From Cyclobacteriaceae bacterium (lineage in GTDB: Bacteria > Bacteroidota > Bacteroidia > Cytophagales > Cyclobacteriaceae), in NCBI GenBank assembly GCA_947458475.1, contig CANGZP010000010.1, forward strand, positions 1 through 50,226: DNA of 50,226 nucleotides. Direction: 5' to 3'. The position numbers and the translations under genes were made by a program. The notes beneath the pieces were generated by a model. That model did not search any database and was not told the DNA's origin. It saw only the letters and a program-made list of their open reading frames with translations. Of the stretch, positions 1-8,737 are shown piece by piece. Every line of letters begins with the position of its first letter. Position 1 is the first letter of the stretch.

Positions 1-731
1 CTTCCGATGGCGCACAAGGATTGCGTGACCTCCCGAGGTAAGGTTTTGTGCTTGGGTTGGTAGGTCTGGAATCCACTTCGGATGTAAAGGGTCCTTTTGG
101 TAGGGATCTCACGAAGCGGGCCTTCGATTTGGCGGAGCACCTTTTCAAAGGAAATGTTGCCCACTACCGAGAACACCAGCTGCGAGGTGTCCAGTCGGGA
201 AGAAATGAATTCTATAAAATCTTGGTGGTGAAAGTTGGAGACCGTTTCTTCAGTTCCCAAAATATTTCTCCCCAGGGCATGGTGCTCAAACACAAGCGCA
301 TCCAACTCATCTTGGATGGCATCGTCCGGGGAGTCTCGGTACATGGCCATTTCCTCGAGGATCACTTGCCGTTCCCGTTCAATTTGCTTTTCCGGAAAGG
401 TGGAATGGAAGGTGATGTCGTAGAGCAGTTCGGCTGCTTTGTCGTAGTGGTCTTTGAGCACGGAGGCATAGAAGCAGACTTTTTCCTTGGTGGTGTAGGC
501 ATTTAGCTCTCCCCCCAAGGACTCGAGTCGGTTGAGGATGTGAAAGGTTTTTCGTTTTTGGGTGCCTTTGAAGGCCATATGTTCCCAAAAATGCGCCAAA
601 CCCTCTTGCTCCTGGTCCTCGTCTCTACTGCCAATGTTGAGGATAAATCCACAGTGCACCAATCGGGTATGCGAAATCTCCTGATGGACAATCCGAATCC
701 CATTGGGAAGCTCTTTACAAGTCAACTGCAT
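1..731 (-). CDS. M16 family zinc metallopeptidase, N-terminal part (runs off the window)
   Basis: The minus strand is open from 731 to the window edge, about 243 residues, and the C-terminal part lies outside. I translated it by hand. It carries the inverted zinc motif HFWEH (H47, E50, H51) and, about 75 residues later, the ILEE motif (E126/E127), which fits the HxxEH-x(74)-E signature of M16 (pitrilysin/insulinase-like) peptidases. The GELNAYT segment near residue 75 is also typical of the family. An in-frame TGA lies upstream and the first ATG after it is at 731. Family members are processing peptidases; the substrate here is unknown, and without the C-terminal half I cannot say whether it is a single-chain or two-subunit type. 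No signal peptide is visible. It is transcribed divergently from the aminopeptidase at 844. Confidence 0.9.
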   Translation of the reverse strand, partial: MQLTCKELPNGIRIVHQEISHTRLVHCGFILNIGSRDEDQEQEGLAHFWEHMAFKGTQKRKTFHILNRLESLGGELNAYTTKEKVCFYASVLKDHYDKAAELLYDITFHSTFPEKQIERERQVILEEMAMYRDSPDDAIQDELDALVFEHHALGRNILGTEETVSNFHHQDFIEFISSRLDTSQLVFSVVGNISFEKVLRQIEGPLREIPTKRTLYIRSGFQTYQPKHKTLPREVTQSLCAIG

Positions 732-843
732 ACGCTGTGGTTCCGTGTTTTGAAAAAGGCAATCGTTCCTTTGTGGTTGTTCGAAGAATTTTCATTCTAG
801 GAAACGCCCTATTTTACTATCTTGGCAATATAATTTGTCTGCA

Positions 844-2133
844 ATGAAATATACTCCCTTACCCAAAGAAATGTACCAGCGCAATCGAGCCAAGTTTGCT
901 ACAAAAATGGCGAAAAACGGCGTAGCAATCTTTAATGCGAACGATATTTTGCCAACGAATGCCGATGGTACGATGAAGTTTAGACAAAATAACGACTTAT
1001 TTTACCTCTGCGGCATTGATCAGGAGGAGACCATTTTGCTCTTGGCTCCCGATTGCCCCAATCCTGCTTGGAGGGAAGTGTTATTTCTCCGAGAAACCAA
1101 CGATCACATTGCCGTTTGGGAAGGGCATAAGTACACCAAGGAGGAGGCTTTTGCTACCTCTGGAATTGAAAACATACAGTGGCTCTCTTCCTTTGATCTC
1201 ATTTTTAACTCGGTAGTCAACTTAGCTGAGCGCATTTATTTGAATTCCAACGAGCACCTCCGTGCTGGGGTAGTAGTGGAAACACGGGATGCACGCTTTA
1301 TCAAGACCTGTAAGGAAAAGTACCCCTTGCATATCGTGGAGCGGGCAGCACCGATTATGCATGAGCTCCGTGGAGTGAAGGAGCCGGAGGAAATCCAGCA
1401 GTTGCAGGTAGCTTGCGACATCACGGAGAAGGGATTTCGTCGTGTACTTGGCATGGTCAAGCCTGGAGTGACTGAGTATGAAATTGAAGCAGAATTTATT
1501 CACGAGTTTGTCCGCAACCGCAGCAAGGGCTTTGCTTACGAACCCATCATTGCTTCAGGTGCGTCAGCCTGTGTCTTGCACTACATTGAAAACAACAAGG
1601 CCTGCCTAGATGGCGAGCTCCTTCTACTCGATGTAGGGGCGGAGTACGGCAACTACAATGCAGACATGACACGCACCATTCCTGTAAACGGCAGGTTCAC
1701 CAAGCGGCAGCGTCAAGTCTACGATGCAGTGCTTCGTGTAGAGCGTACTGCGGCAAGTATGTTGCGTCCAGGTGTGACGATTCAGGACTACCACAAAGAA
1801 GTTGGCTTAGTAATGCAGGGAGAGCTAGTGGGCTTGGGATTGATCGACCAAACAGATATCAAAAATCAAGATCCTGCCTGGCCTGCCTACAAAAAGTATT
1901 TCATGCATGGCACTTCGCATCATTTGGGCTTGGATGTTCACGATGTGGGGACGATGCATTTCCCGATTTCGGTTGGGATGGTCTTTACAGTGGAACCGGG
2001 AATTTACATTCCAGAGGAAGGCTTTGCGGTACGTCTAGAAAATGACATTGTGGTACAGGAGAATGGGTACTTGGACTTGATGCGCAACATTCCAATAGAA
2101 GCCGAGGAGATTGAGTCGTTGATGAATCGGTAA
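844..2133 (+). CDS. pepP: Xaa-Pro aminopeptidase (M24B, aminopeptidase P family)
   Basis: About 429 residues. An N-terminal aminopeptidase-P domain (first ~130 residues) precedes a pita-bread M24 catalytic domain. Metal ligands are visible: the two aspartates of LLLDVGAEYGNYNADMTRT (about 263 and 274), the histidine in HGTSHHLGLDVHDVG, and the glutamates in VEPGIY and LENDIVV. The family removes an N-terminal residue when proline follows, using a dinuclear Mn/metal centre; no signal peptide, so cytoplasmic. I chose ATG 844 rather than the in-frame TTG at 835, since 835 sits in AT-rich sequence resembling a -7 element. The gene is a single unit, convergent with tsf and separated from it by a shared terminator. 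Gene symbol by family resemblance. Confidence 0.93.
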   Translation: MKYTPLPKEMYQRNRAKFATKMAKNGVAIFNANDILPTNADGTMKFRQNNDLFYLCGIDQEETILLLAPDCPNPAWREVLFLRETNDHIAVWEGHKYTKEEAFATSGIENIQWLSSFDLIFNSVVNLAERIYLNSNEHLRAGVVVETRDARFIKTCKEKYPLHIVERAAPIMHELRGVKEPEEIQQLQVACDITEKGFRRVLGMVKPGVTEYEIEAEFIHEFVRNRSKGFAYEPIIASGASACVLHYIENNKACLDGELLLLDVGAEYGNYNADMTRTIPVNGRFTKRQRQVYDAVLRVERTAASMLRPGVTIQDYHKEVGLVMQGELVGLGLIDQTDIKNQDPAWPAYKKYFMHGTSHHLGLDVHDVGTMHFPISVGMVFTVEPGIYIPEEGFAVRLENDIVVQENGYLDLMRNIPIEAEEIESLMNR

Positions 2134-2151
2134 ACCGAGGTATAAAAGAGA

Positions 2152-2183
2152 AAGCCCGTCCCAAAATTCTTCGGGACGGGCTT
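2152..2183. terminator. Bidirectional intrinsic terminator between pepP and tsf
   Basis: An 11-bp perfect stem (AAGCCCGTCCC at 2152-2162, GGGACGGGCTT at 2173-2183) is followed by T residues on the plus strand and by a T-rich tract on the minus strand. It lies between two convergent genes and can serve both. Confidence 0.9.
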
Positions 2184-2204
2184 TTTTGTTGAGTCTAGGT
2201 TAAA

Positions 2205-3035
2205 TTAACCGATAGAGATTCTTTTGAATGTATTGACAGTCAATCCTTTGCTTACACCGTCAAGGTATTGAGCGATAGACTTGGAGTTGTCTTTTACAAA
2301 CTGCTGGCTAAGCAAGGTGCTTTCCTTGTAGAATTTCTGAAGTTTGCCAAGGGCAATTTTCTCCAACATGTCCTCTGGCTTGCCTTCGGCTCTAGCTTGC
2401 TCTTTACCGATTTCGATTTCTCGTTCGATCATGCTTGCGTCTACGCCATCCTTGTCTACTGCAACTGGGTTCATAGCCGCAATCTGCATTGCCACGTCCT
2501 TACCGGCTTCTTCTACATTGGCACCTGAAGTGTTTACCAATCCTACCAATACGCCCAATTTACCATTGGAGTGTACATAGGATACCACCTGATCTGCACT
2601 GACTACTTCGTAGTGAGAGATTTCAATTTTCTCACCGATTTTACCAGTCATTTCAATGATTTTTTCTGCTACAGAGATGCCTTCCATGGATAGGGCAAGT
2701 ACTTCAGCAGCAGTAGATGCGCCGTTGCTTACTGCCAAATCAATTAGGGAGTTTGCAAAAGCACCAAATCCTTCGTTTTTAGCTACGAAGTCAGTTTCGC
2801 AAGTCAATGAAAGCAAGATGCCTTTTGCATTGCCGTTGGTCAAGCGAGTTACGACTACGCCTTCTTTAGTTTCGCGGTCAGCTCTAGAAGCAGATACTTT
2901 CTGACCTTTTTTTCTGAGGATGTCCACTGCATTTTCGAAGTCGCCATCGGCTTCGGTAAGTGCTTTTTTGCAGTCCATCATGCCTGCGCCGGTCATTTGT
3001 CTCAGTTTGTTTACGTCTTGTGCAGTAATTGCCAT
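2205..3035 (-). CDS. tsf: Translation elongation factor Ts
   Basis: 276 residues. The N-terminal UBA-like region is recognisable by LRQMTGAGMMDCKKAL, and the EF-Tu-contacting TDFVAKNEGF motif lies at about residues 81-90. EF-Ts catalyses GDP release from EF-Tu in the cytoplasm. It is the last gene of rplM-rpsI-rpsB-tsf, but a 151-nt gap with a strong terminator separates it from rpsB, so part of its mRNA may come from an own promoter. The ATG at 3035 gives the canonical MAITAQDVNKLR start. Confidence 0.98.
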   Translation of the reverse strand: MAITAQDVNKLRQMTGAGMMDCKKALTEADGDFENAVDILRKKGQKVSASRADRETKEGVVVTRLTNGNAKGILLSLTCETDFVAKNEGFGAFANSLIDLAVSNGASTAAEVLALSMEGISVAEKIIEMTGKIGEKIEISHYEVVSADQVVSYVHSNGKLGVLVGLVNTSGANVEEAGKDVAMQIAAMNPVAVDKDGVDASMIEREIEIGKEQARAEGKPEDMLEKIALGKLQKFYKESTLLSQQFVKDNSKSIAQYLDGVSKGLTVNTFKRISIG

Positions 3036-3125
3036 GGGATGTTTCGTTTAGATAGTTCGTATAAATCGGACCCTATCCAAAGGGCCTATTGTACTTTAGA
3101 ATTGGCGCAAGCGCCGAGTTAAAAC
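3036..3125 (-). promoter_or_regulatory. Probable tsf leader
   Basis: About 90 nt between the terminator and the tsf ATG. On the minus strand it holds a compact GC-rich hairpin (GGCGC-tt-GCGCC) and a second possible pairing (GGCCC with GGGTCC). No clean TAnnTTTG box is present, so a tsf promoter is only suspected. Confidence 0.35.
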
Positions 3126-3166
3126 AAAAAATTGAACATTGACTAACGCCAGATGTTCAATTTTTT
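3126..3166 (-). terminator. Intercistronic terminator/attenuator between rpsB and tsf
   Basis: A perfect 14-bp stem (AAAAAATTGAACAT at 3126-3139, its complement at 3153-3166) encloses a 13-nt loop. Read on the minus strand it ends in TTTTTTGTTTT, the form of an intrinsic terminator. It begins about 20 nt after the rpsB stop and lies about 90 nt before tsf, so it should uncouple the two genes at least partly. Confidence 0.8.
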
Positions 3167-3186
3167 AAGTGCATTACATGAGTGGA

Positions 3187-3948
3187 TTATTCCTTTGTTT
3201 CGGCGTCCACGGCTCTTTTTGCCTCTTCCTCTTCAGAAATTTTGGCATCATCCTTATCTCTCTTGCGTTCAGATAGGCCTTCTTCGATGGCTGCTCCAAA
3301 TGCTTTTACGAGGAGAGATACAGACTTGAATGCGTCATCATTTGCTGGGATTGGGAATTCCACCTCGTTTGGATTGGAGTTGGTATCTACCAAAGCAAAA
3401 ACAGGGATTCCCAATTTTTGCGCCTCTGCGATCGCAATGTGTTCTCTCTTGATATCTACTACGAAAAGAGCAGCTGGAAGTCTGCTTAGGTCAGCGATAC
3501 CGCCCAAGATGGTTTCCATTTTTTCCTTTTGACGGCTAACCATCAAACGCTCTTTTTTAGCCAAGTTTTTGTATCCATCTTCCTTCATCAATTTCTCTAG
3601 GGAAGACATCTTCTTTAAAGATTTACGGATGGTAGCGAAGTTGGTCAACATTCCACCTAACCATCTTTCGGTTACGTAAGGCATGTTGAGACGCTGTGCT
3701 TCAGCAGCAACAAGGTCTTTGGCTTGTTTTTTCGTAGCGACAAACATGATTTTTTTGCCGGAACGTACAATTTGCTTGATTGCGTTGGATGCTTCTTCGA
3801 GGCAAGCAAGCGTTTTGTTGAGGTCGATAATATGGATACCGTTCTTCTCCATAAAGATATATGGAGACATTCTTGGATCCCACTTTCTCGTCAAGTGTCC
3901 GAAGTGAACACCAGCATCCAGTAAGTCTTTATATTCTATTTTTGACAT
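3187..3948 (-). CDS. rpsB: 30S ribosomal protein S2
   Basis: 253 residues with the typical S2 opening ([19 protein letters not shown]), the [10 protein letters not shown]-like segment [10 protein letters not shown] near residue 135, and the family's acidic/charged C-terminal tail ([15 protein letters not shown]). S2 binds the 30S head-body hinge near S1. It follows rpsI by 38 nt on the minus strand and is followed by a terminator before tsf. Confidence 0.98.
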   Translation of the reverse strand: MSKIEYKDLLDAGVHFGHLTRKWDPRMSPYIFMEKNGIHIIDLNKTLACLEEASNAIKQIVRSGKKIMFVATKKQAKDLVAAEAQRLNMPYVTERWLGGMLTNFATIRKSLKKMSSLEKLMKEDGYKNLAKKERLMVSRQKEKMETILGGIADLSRLPAALFVVDIKREHIAIAEAQKLGIPVFALVDTNSNPNEVEFPIPANDDAFKSVSLLVKAFGAAIEEGLSERKRDKDDAKISEEEEAKRAVDAETKE

Positions 3949-3986
3949 GAATGAAATTGTTTTCTATGGTGTGAAGAATGTTCCGA

Positions 3987-4373
3987 TTAACGCTTAGAGA
4001 ACTGGAATCTTCTTCTTGCTTTTCTACGTCCTGGCTTCTTACGTTCTACCATTCTAGGGTCACGAGTAAGGAAACCTTCTTTTTTCAACGGAGGTCTGTG
4101 TGTCTCATCTGCTTCGCAAAGTGCTCTAGAGATGGCCATACGAGCGGCTTCCGCCTGTCCTTTGATTCCGCCACCGTCTACATTGATTTGTAGGTCATAC
4201 GTTCCTTCCACGCCCACAAGCGTCAAAGGCTGCTTCACTACAATTTGGTGTAGCTCAAATGGGAAATAAACCTCAATTGATTTGTTGTTAACGGTGATCT
4301 TACCGTTACCTGGCGTCATGTAAATTCGGGCTACCGAAGTTTTTCTTCTACCGATGGTATTGATTGTGTCCAT
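3987..4373 (-). CDS. rpsI: 30S ribosomal protein S9
   Basis: 128 residues, full family length. It contains the [12 protein letters not shown] opening, the [19 protein letters not shown] core, and the basic tail ending in FQFSKR; the terminal Lys-Arg of S9 reaches the P-site tRNA. It lies 10 nt after rplM, the widely conserved rplM-rpsI pair. Confidence 0.98.
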   Translation of the reverse strand: MDTINTIGRRKTSVARIYMTPGNGKITVNNKSIEVYFPFELHQIVVKQPLTLVGVEGTYDLQINVDGGGIKGQAEAARMAISRALCEADETHRPPLKKEGFLTRDPRMVERKKPGRRKARRRFQFSKR

Positions 4374-4383
4374 GCGTCAGCAA

Positions 4384-4827
4384 TTAAAGGGTGATGGCTT
4401 TTGGCTGCTGTGCTGCATGCGGATGCTCAGATCCTTCATACACATACAAGTTGCCGTACAACTTACTTCCTAATCTGTTTTTAGGCAACATGCCTTTTAC
4501 AGCTTTCTCTATCAAGATGGTTGAAGATTTCTGCTTCAACAATCGTGGAGTAGAGATTCGCTGTCCACCTGGGAAACCGGTGTGGCGCACATATACTTTT
4601 GCGTCCCACTTGTCACCCGTCATTCGAACCTTGTCTGCATTGATTACGATGACATTGTCACCACAATCAACGTTAGGAGTGAAGCTAGGCTTCGTCTTTC
4701 CTCTCAAGATTTTCGCAACATCACTAGCCAAGCGTCCTAGAATTGCAGATTGGGCATCCACGATCACCCATTGCTTTTCTACGGTGGAGCTGTTGGCTGA
4801 GATGGTCTTATAGCTCAGAGTATCCAC
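4384..4827 (-). CDS. rplM: 50S ribosomal protein L13
   Basis: 147 residues with L13 landmarks: WVIVDAQSAILGRLASDVAKILRGK, NVDCGDNVIVINA, and AVKGMLPKNRLG. L13 is an early assembly protein of the 50S subunit. The start is GTG at 4827: an in-frame TAA lies shortly upstream with no ATG between, and the resulting MDTLSYKTISAN opening is what I would expect for L13 in this lineage. It is the first gene of the translation operon and has a clear promoter 57-88 nt upstream. Confidence 0.97.
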   Translation of the reverse strand: MDTLSYKTISANSSTVEKQWVIVDAQSAILGRLASDVAKILRGKTKPSFTPNVDCGDNVIVINADKVRMTGDKWDAKVYVRHTGFPGGQRISTPRLLKQKSSTILIEKAVKGMLPKNRLGSKLYGNLYVYEGSEHPHAAQQPKAITL

Positions 4828-4883
4828 TTTGTAACTGTTTAATTTTTAGCTTATTAATTAATTATCGACCCCAAAAAGGGACA

Positions 4884-4915
4884 CAAAGATAGAAGCATTT
4901 ATTTTTCTATGCAAA
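4884..4915 (-). promoter_or_regulatory. Promoter of the rplM-rpsI-rpsB-tsf operon
   Basis: On the minus strand TTTG (4915-4912), a 20-nt spacer and TATCTTTG (4891-4884) match the Bacteroidota housekeeping promoter. Transcription should start near 4878, leaving a leader of about 50 nt. The leader holds a small CCC-ttttt-GGG hairpin and AT palindromes; whether L13 binds it is unknown. Confidence 0.8.
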
Positions 4916-4999
4916 CTATTTGCAATCCTAAACCCTAATTTTCATTGGTTTAGCCGATTTTTTTTTGCTCAATCTTCCAATTGGGCTGCCGAAAGTAGC

Positions 5000-5710
5000 C
5001 TACCTATTCTTTTCAAGCTGCTGCAACAATACCTGAAAATCTTTGGGATAGGGAGCTTCAATCGCAATTTTTTTGCCATTCAGGCCTAAAAATTGAATGC
5101 TAAAGGCATGTAAAGACACCCGCTGCATGATGGGAAGCTCCTCTGTTTCTTTTTTTAAGTTGAACCGTCGCTTCAAAGCCGAGAGATACAAGGGTTTTCC
5201 TCCATACAAGGTGTCCCCACAAATAGGAGCTTTCAAATAGGCGAGGTGTACGCGGATTTGATGCAGTCGTCCAGTGATCGGACTGCAGGCCAATAAGGTA
5301 TGGGCAAAATAGGTCCTCAGGGTAGTTACCAGCGTTTGTGCGGGCTTGCCTTCCTTGCTCACCTTCGCTATTCCCTTGTTGTTGGCAGCCAAGTTGCGGT
5401 CCACTAATAGGGATTGAAAATCTTGGATTCCTTCCACTACCGCATGGTAAACTTTTTCGACTTGTCTATTTTCAAACTGCATGGCCAAATGCCGGTAGGC
5501 TTCGGGATTTTTGGCAATAACCAGACAGCCGGAAGTTTCCTTATCCAAGCGGTGACACAGCTGTGCATCTTCCCAATACGTTTTGGCTAAATCCAAAATA
5601 TTCTGAGCCTCGTGTCGGTCGTCCAAACTCGAAAGGTAGGGAGGCTTGTTGATGACCAAGAAATCCGAGTTTTCGAATAAGATGAGGTCTTCAAACGTTA
5701 TTTTTTTCAT
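5000..5710 (-). CDS. RluA-family RNA pseudouridine synthase
   Basis: About 236 residues. The catalytic motif HRLDKETSG (Asp nucleophile) and the downstream GRLHQIRVHLAYL and GDTLYGG motifs define the RluA/RluC/RluD family, which isomerises uridine in rRNA or tRNA. There is no N-terminal S4 domain, so the target cannot be assigned. The frame extends to an ATG at 5764, but the added 18 residues look non-coding, and starting at 5710 gives the usual MKKITFEDLILFEN opening. Single gene between the rplM operon and the PhoR-like kinase. Confidence 0.9.
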   Translation of the reverse strand: MKKITFEDLILFENSDFLVINKPPYLSSLDDRHEAQNILDLAKTYWEDAQLCHRLDKETSGCLVIAKNPEAYRHLAMQFENRQVEKVYHAVVEGIQDFQSLLVDRNLAANNKGIAKVSKEGKPAQTLVTTLRTYFAHTLLACSPITGRLHQIRVHLAYLKAPICGDTLYGGKPLYLSALKRRFNLKKETEELPIMQRVSLHAFSIQFLGLNGKKIAIEAPYPKDFQVLLQQLEKNR

Positions 5711-5860
5711 GGAGGAGGTTGCCCAGTTTGCGGTGACAAAACTAGCCATTCCTAGTCGGTCCAAAAAGTATTGGAGGAATTACTTCTAAAATGAAGATGA
5801 TTAGTAGCCCTTTGGAAGTAAAAAAAACCGAACCTATACCCCTTTTTTAGGTGGGACAAC

Positions 5861-6931
5861 TCAATTGACTTCAGAAGCTTCACCCTTCTTTTTTTCTTTT
5901 TCTAAGGGAAGGTCAAAACTGAAAATGGAGCCTTTTCCAAGTGTGGAGCTCACCGAAATTTTGCTTTTATGGCCCTCTAAGATGTGTTTGACAATAGCCA
6001 ATCCCAATCCGGTGCCCCCTTTGCCCTTGGATCTACTTTTTTCGACACGGTAGAATCGCTCAAAAATCCGTTTCAAATCTTCGGGAGGAATTCCTGGGCC
6101 ATTGTCTTTGACCTCGACTTGAATTTGATTTTTGCTGGCTTTTAGGCAGACTTGCACTTCGCCTTTATCGTGGTTGTACTTTACTGCATTGAAGATAAGA
6201 TTTTGACAGACGCGGTAGATTTTCTGACGGTCAGCTATTGTGGGGTAGGATTTTTCAGGGTCCGCCTCCAAGGTGATTTGTACATCTCTTTTGCCCGCTT
6301 TGTGCTCCAACTCTTCAATGACCTCTTGAACCAATTCCTTCAGGTCAAATTCGGTGAATGTAAATTTGATGACCCCACTTTCCATCTGGTTCAAGGTAAG
6401 TAAGTCTTGCACCAAGTGATCCAAGGAGTCCAGACTTTTCGCCGCTTTTTTCAAAAACTTCATGCGTACCTGCTTGTCGTCAATGGCGCCATCCAGGAGG
6501 GTGTGGATATACCCTTGCGTTGCAAAAATTGGGGTTTTTAGTTCATGGGAAATATCGGCAATGAATTCTCGTCTGAATTCAGCGTTTTTTTGGAGTGCTT
6601 CAATTTCGCGCTGCCTAGCAAGCGCATAGGAGTTGATGACCGTGTTAATTTTTTTTAGTGGGGACAGGGTCGAGCGAAGAGATTTGTCTTGGATTTCTGT
6701 GAAGTCCTTTTTTTGAATTTTCTCGAGGAGGCTGTAAATGTTACCAATTTCACGAAATACCAAAAACTCCATCGTTACGCTGATGAGTAGGTAGGAGATC
6801 GAAAAGGAAAGCAGGGCTGCTGCCCAAAGAACCGTGGTGGAGGTGGATGGGATTAGGAACAAAAATGCCGTTACCAATCCAGAAATGGCAATTGCTAAAA
6901 ATAAGGATAAGCCCCGAGATCCTGTTGGCAT
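5861..6931 (-). CDS. PhoR-like sensor histidine kinase
   Basis: 356 residues. Two hydrophobic segments (about 8-28 and 30-52) form a membrane anchor with almost no extracytoplasmic loop. A dimerisation/phosphoacceptor region follows (ISHELKTPIFATQGY, His near 129), then a HATPase_c domain with NLIFNAVKYN (N box), VKDNGPGIPP (G1), the F box IFERFYR and GGTGLGLAIVKHI (G2). Lack of a sensor loop suggests intramembrane or protein-mediated sensing. It directly follows the response regulator gene with 1 nt between them, so they form one operon. Phosphate control is possible by family resemblance but no pst or phoU gene is nearby. Confidence 0.93.
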   Translation of the reverse strand: MPTGSRGLSLFLAIAISGLVTAFLFLIPSTSTTVLWAAALLSFSISYLLISVTMEFLVFREIGNIYSLLEKIQKKDFTEIQDKSLRSTLSPLKKINTVINSYALARQREIEALQKNAEFRREFIADISHELKTPIFATQGYIHTLLDGAIDDKQVRMKFLKKAAKSLDSLDHLVQDLLTLNQMESGVIKFTFTEFDLKELVQEVIEELEHKAGKRDVQITLEADPEKSYPTIADRQKIYRVCQNLIFNAVKYNHDKGEVQVCLKASKNQIQVEVKDNGPGIPPEDLKRIFERFYRVEKSRSKGKGGTGLGLAIVKHILEGHKSKISVSSTLGKGSIFSFDLPLEKEKKKGEASEVN

Positions 6932-6932
6932 C

Positions 6933-7622
6933 TTAGCCTAGTTCAAATTTATAGCCTACTCCTTTGACTGTGGTGATGTAGTCTTCCCCGATTTTTTCCC
7001 GCACTTTTCGGATGTGCACATCCACGGTTCGAGCCAAAACAAATACATCAGAGCCCCAGATATTGTGCAAAAGCTCATCACGGCTATAGACTACATTGGG
7101 ATTGTTGGCGAGAAAGTACAAGAGCTCAAATTCTTTTTTGGGTAGCGTAATCGTTTTTCCAGCTTTGTCAATCGTGTAGCTGCTGCGGTCAATATTCAAA
7201 TCTCGGATTTTTATTTGACCTTTCTCTTGTTCTTTTTTGGAATCTCTACGAAAAAGCGCTGCGATTCGGCTCATCAACGCACGTGGTTTGATCGGCTTGG
7301 TAATGTAGTCGTCAGCCCCCACATCAAATGCAGCAACTTCCGAGTATTCTTCCAGTCGGGCAGTTAAGAAGATAATAAAGGCGTGTTTGAGCTCCGGAAT
7401 TTGTCGGATTTGAAGGCAGGTTTCTACCCCGTCTTGGTTGGGCATCATGATGTCTAAGAGAATGACATCGGGTTGAAATTTGATTGCAGTTTTTACCGCC
7501 TTGTGCCCGTCTTCTGCTGTAGCTACTTCATACCCCTCTTTTTGCAGGTTGTACTTTAAAATTTCGACGATGTTGGGTTCATCATCGACGACCAATACCT
7601 TGATTTTTTGTTTGTCTGCCAT
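6933..7622 (-). CDS. OmpR/PhoB-family response regulator
   Basis: 229 residues. Receiver domain (about 5-120) has the acidic pocket VVDDE, the phosphoacceptor in DVILLDIMMP (Asp near 55), a Thr in FLTAR and the Lys in YITKPIKP. A winged-helix Trans_reg_C domain fills residues about 135-228 (LPKKEFELLYFLANNP; TVDVHIRKVREKIG; VKGVGYKFE). It is first in the operon with the kinase at 5861-6931 and is its probable partner. Regulated genes cannot be inferred here. Confidence 0.95.
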   Translation of the reverse strand: MADKQKIKVLVVDDEPNIVEILKYNLQKEGYEVATAEDGHKAVKTAIKFQPDVILLDIMMPNQDGVETCLQIRQIPELKHAFIIFLTARLEEYSEVAAFDVGADDYITKPIKPRALMSRIAALFRRDSKKEQEKGQIKIRDLNIDRSSYTIDKAGKTITLPKKEFELLYFLANNPNVVYSRDELLHNIWGSDVFVLARTVDVHIRKVREKIGEDYITTVKGVGYKFELG

Positions 7623-7775
7623 GGGAAGAATTCCGAAATGTTTTCTGAAAATTAATGAATATCTATAGCTTCAAACCAAATGTTAAACTTACCTTTCCTA
7701 GACTTGGCCAAAATCTTCCTAAAAATGAGACTTTTTCTGTGGACTTGTTAAGTTAGTGTTAATCAATTACGCAAT

Positions 7776-8561
7776 CTAATTTTTCAATCCACTAGCACTT
7801 TGGATATCGATATTTAATGCGCCAATAAACAGATTTGCCTTAATCTTTACGGGAATTTTATTTGCGTCTTTGGTAATCCAGACTTTTACTGGGTACTCCC
7901 CTCTAAACAGGCTATTCTTGGGAATTTGTGGAGAAAATAGATAGGTTTCCTTAATCCCCAGACTAGTCTCCAACCTTTCAGTTCCCTCGAATATTAATTT
8001 TAGGTTATATATTTCTTTGTCAAAAAAACCTCGGATTAATACTTCTTGTCCCTTACGCATGTTGGACAAGTCTAAGGTGCGCAAAAAATAAAATCCACTG
8101 ACTAAATCTTGTACCGTACCCGGAAGCGAAAACACCTTTACTTCTTTGATTTTTTTGTTCTCCCGATCGTAAAGCTCCAGGGTCGCTTTTTTGTTGGTTT
8201 GGTCAAAATAAATCTTCTCGTTTCTTCGGTAACGACCCTCTTGAATGTAGCGATAGGAGAGCCGTGGCAAAAGACTCTGGGTGTTCAGATGCGTTCCCCA
8301 GTTGTCATTCACCTTCCCAAAAAGTGTGGCTGCACCAACGGTGTTTCCAAAGGCATCAATTTTGAAATGAGACTGCCCACTTTCTAGAATTGGTTTTTTT
8401 CCAACCTGCAGTTTGGCCTCAGCAAGATCCACCCAGCCGTAGGTTACACCAAAAAGTAATTCTTCCCCGTAGGTGAAGGGAATATTCTTTGCAGGAGATT
8501 GGGCCCAGCAATTGACGAGGGGCAAACAGGCGAGTAGCAGGATTTGAAAATACCGCCTCAT
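7776..8561 (-). CDS. DUF3108 domain-containing exported protein
   Basis: About 261 residues. Starting at the ATG at 8561 gives a clean signal peptide (MRRYFQILLLACLPLVNCWA, cut before QSP); the reading frame stays open upstream to 8714, but that extension runs into the recA upstream region and is not protein-like. The mature part resembles DUF3108 (FTYGEELLFGVTYGWVDLAEAKLQV; later VKVWITKDANKIPVKIKANL), a beta-rich periplasmic or outer-membrane-associated family of unknown function. It is divergent from recA and lies 150 nt upstream (in minus direction) of the two-component pair. Confidence 0.85.
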   Translation of the reverse strand: MRRYFQILLLACLPLVNCWAQSPAKNIPFTYGEELLFGVTYGWVDLAEAKLQVGKKPILESGQSHFKIDAFGNTVGAATLFGKVNDNWGTHLNTQSLLPRLSYRYIQEGRYRRNEKIYFDQTNKKATLELYDRENKKIKEVKVFSLPGTVQDLVSGFYFLRTLDLSNMRKGQEVLIRGFFDKEIYNLKLIFEGTERLETSLGIKETYLFSPQIPKNSLFRGEYPVKVWITKDANKIPVKIKANLFIGALNIDIQSASGLKN

Positions 8562-8737
8562 TGGATAATTGACAATTTGTGACAAAAACTGAAGTATTAA
8601 TCGATAAATTTTTCCAAATCTGCTGTTATAAAGCTTAAAAGTACAAATTTGCACAGCGAAAACAAGGTGGAGCGATACCTTGTTAGTTATGCAGCAAATT
8701 GGTAACTTGAACATTTTAACCTATACACAAACTCAAC

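Noticed and set aside
48-800. Plus-strand reading frames of 86-152 codons at the window start
   Set aside because: They are shadows of the minus-strand M16 peptidase gene, whose HxxEH and ILEE motifs are clear.
7776-8714. Longer DUF3108 reading frame starting at 8714
   Set aside because: The 51 extra residues overlap the recA upstream region and precede a clean signal peptide at 8561; the extension is not protein-like.
8562-8737. Possible SOS/LexA box or promoter upstream of recA
   Set aside because: No palindrome that I could defend and no TAnnTTTG box with correct spacing; AAATTTG near 8646 has the wrong spacer.
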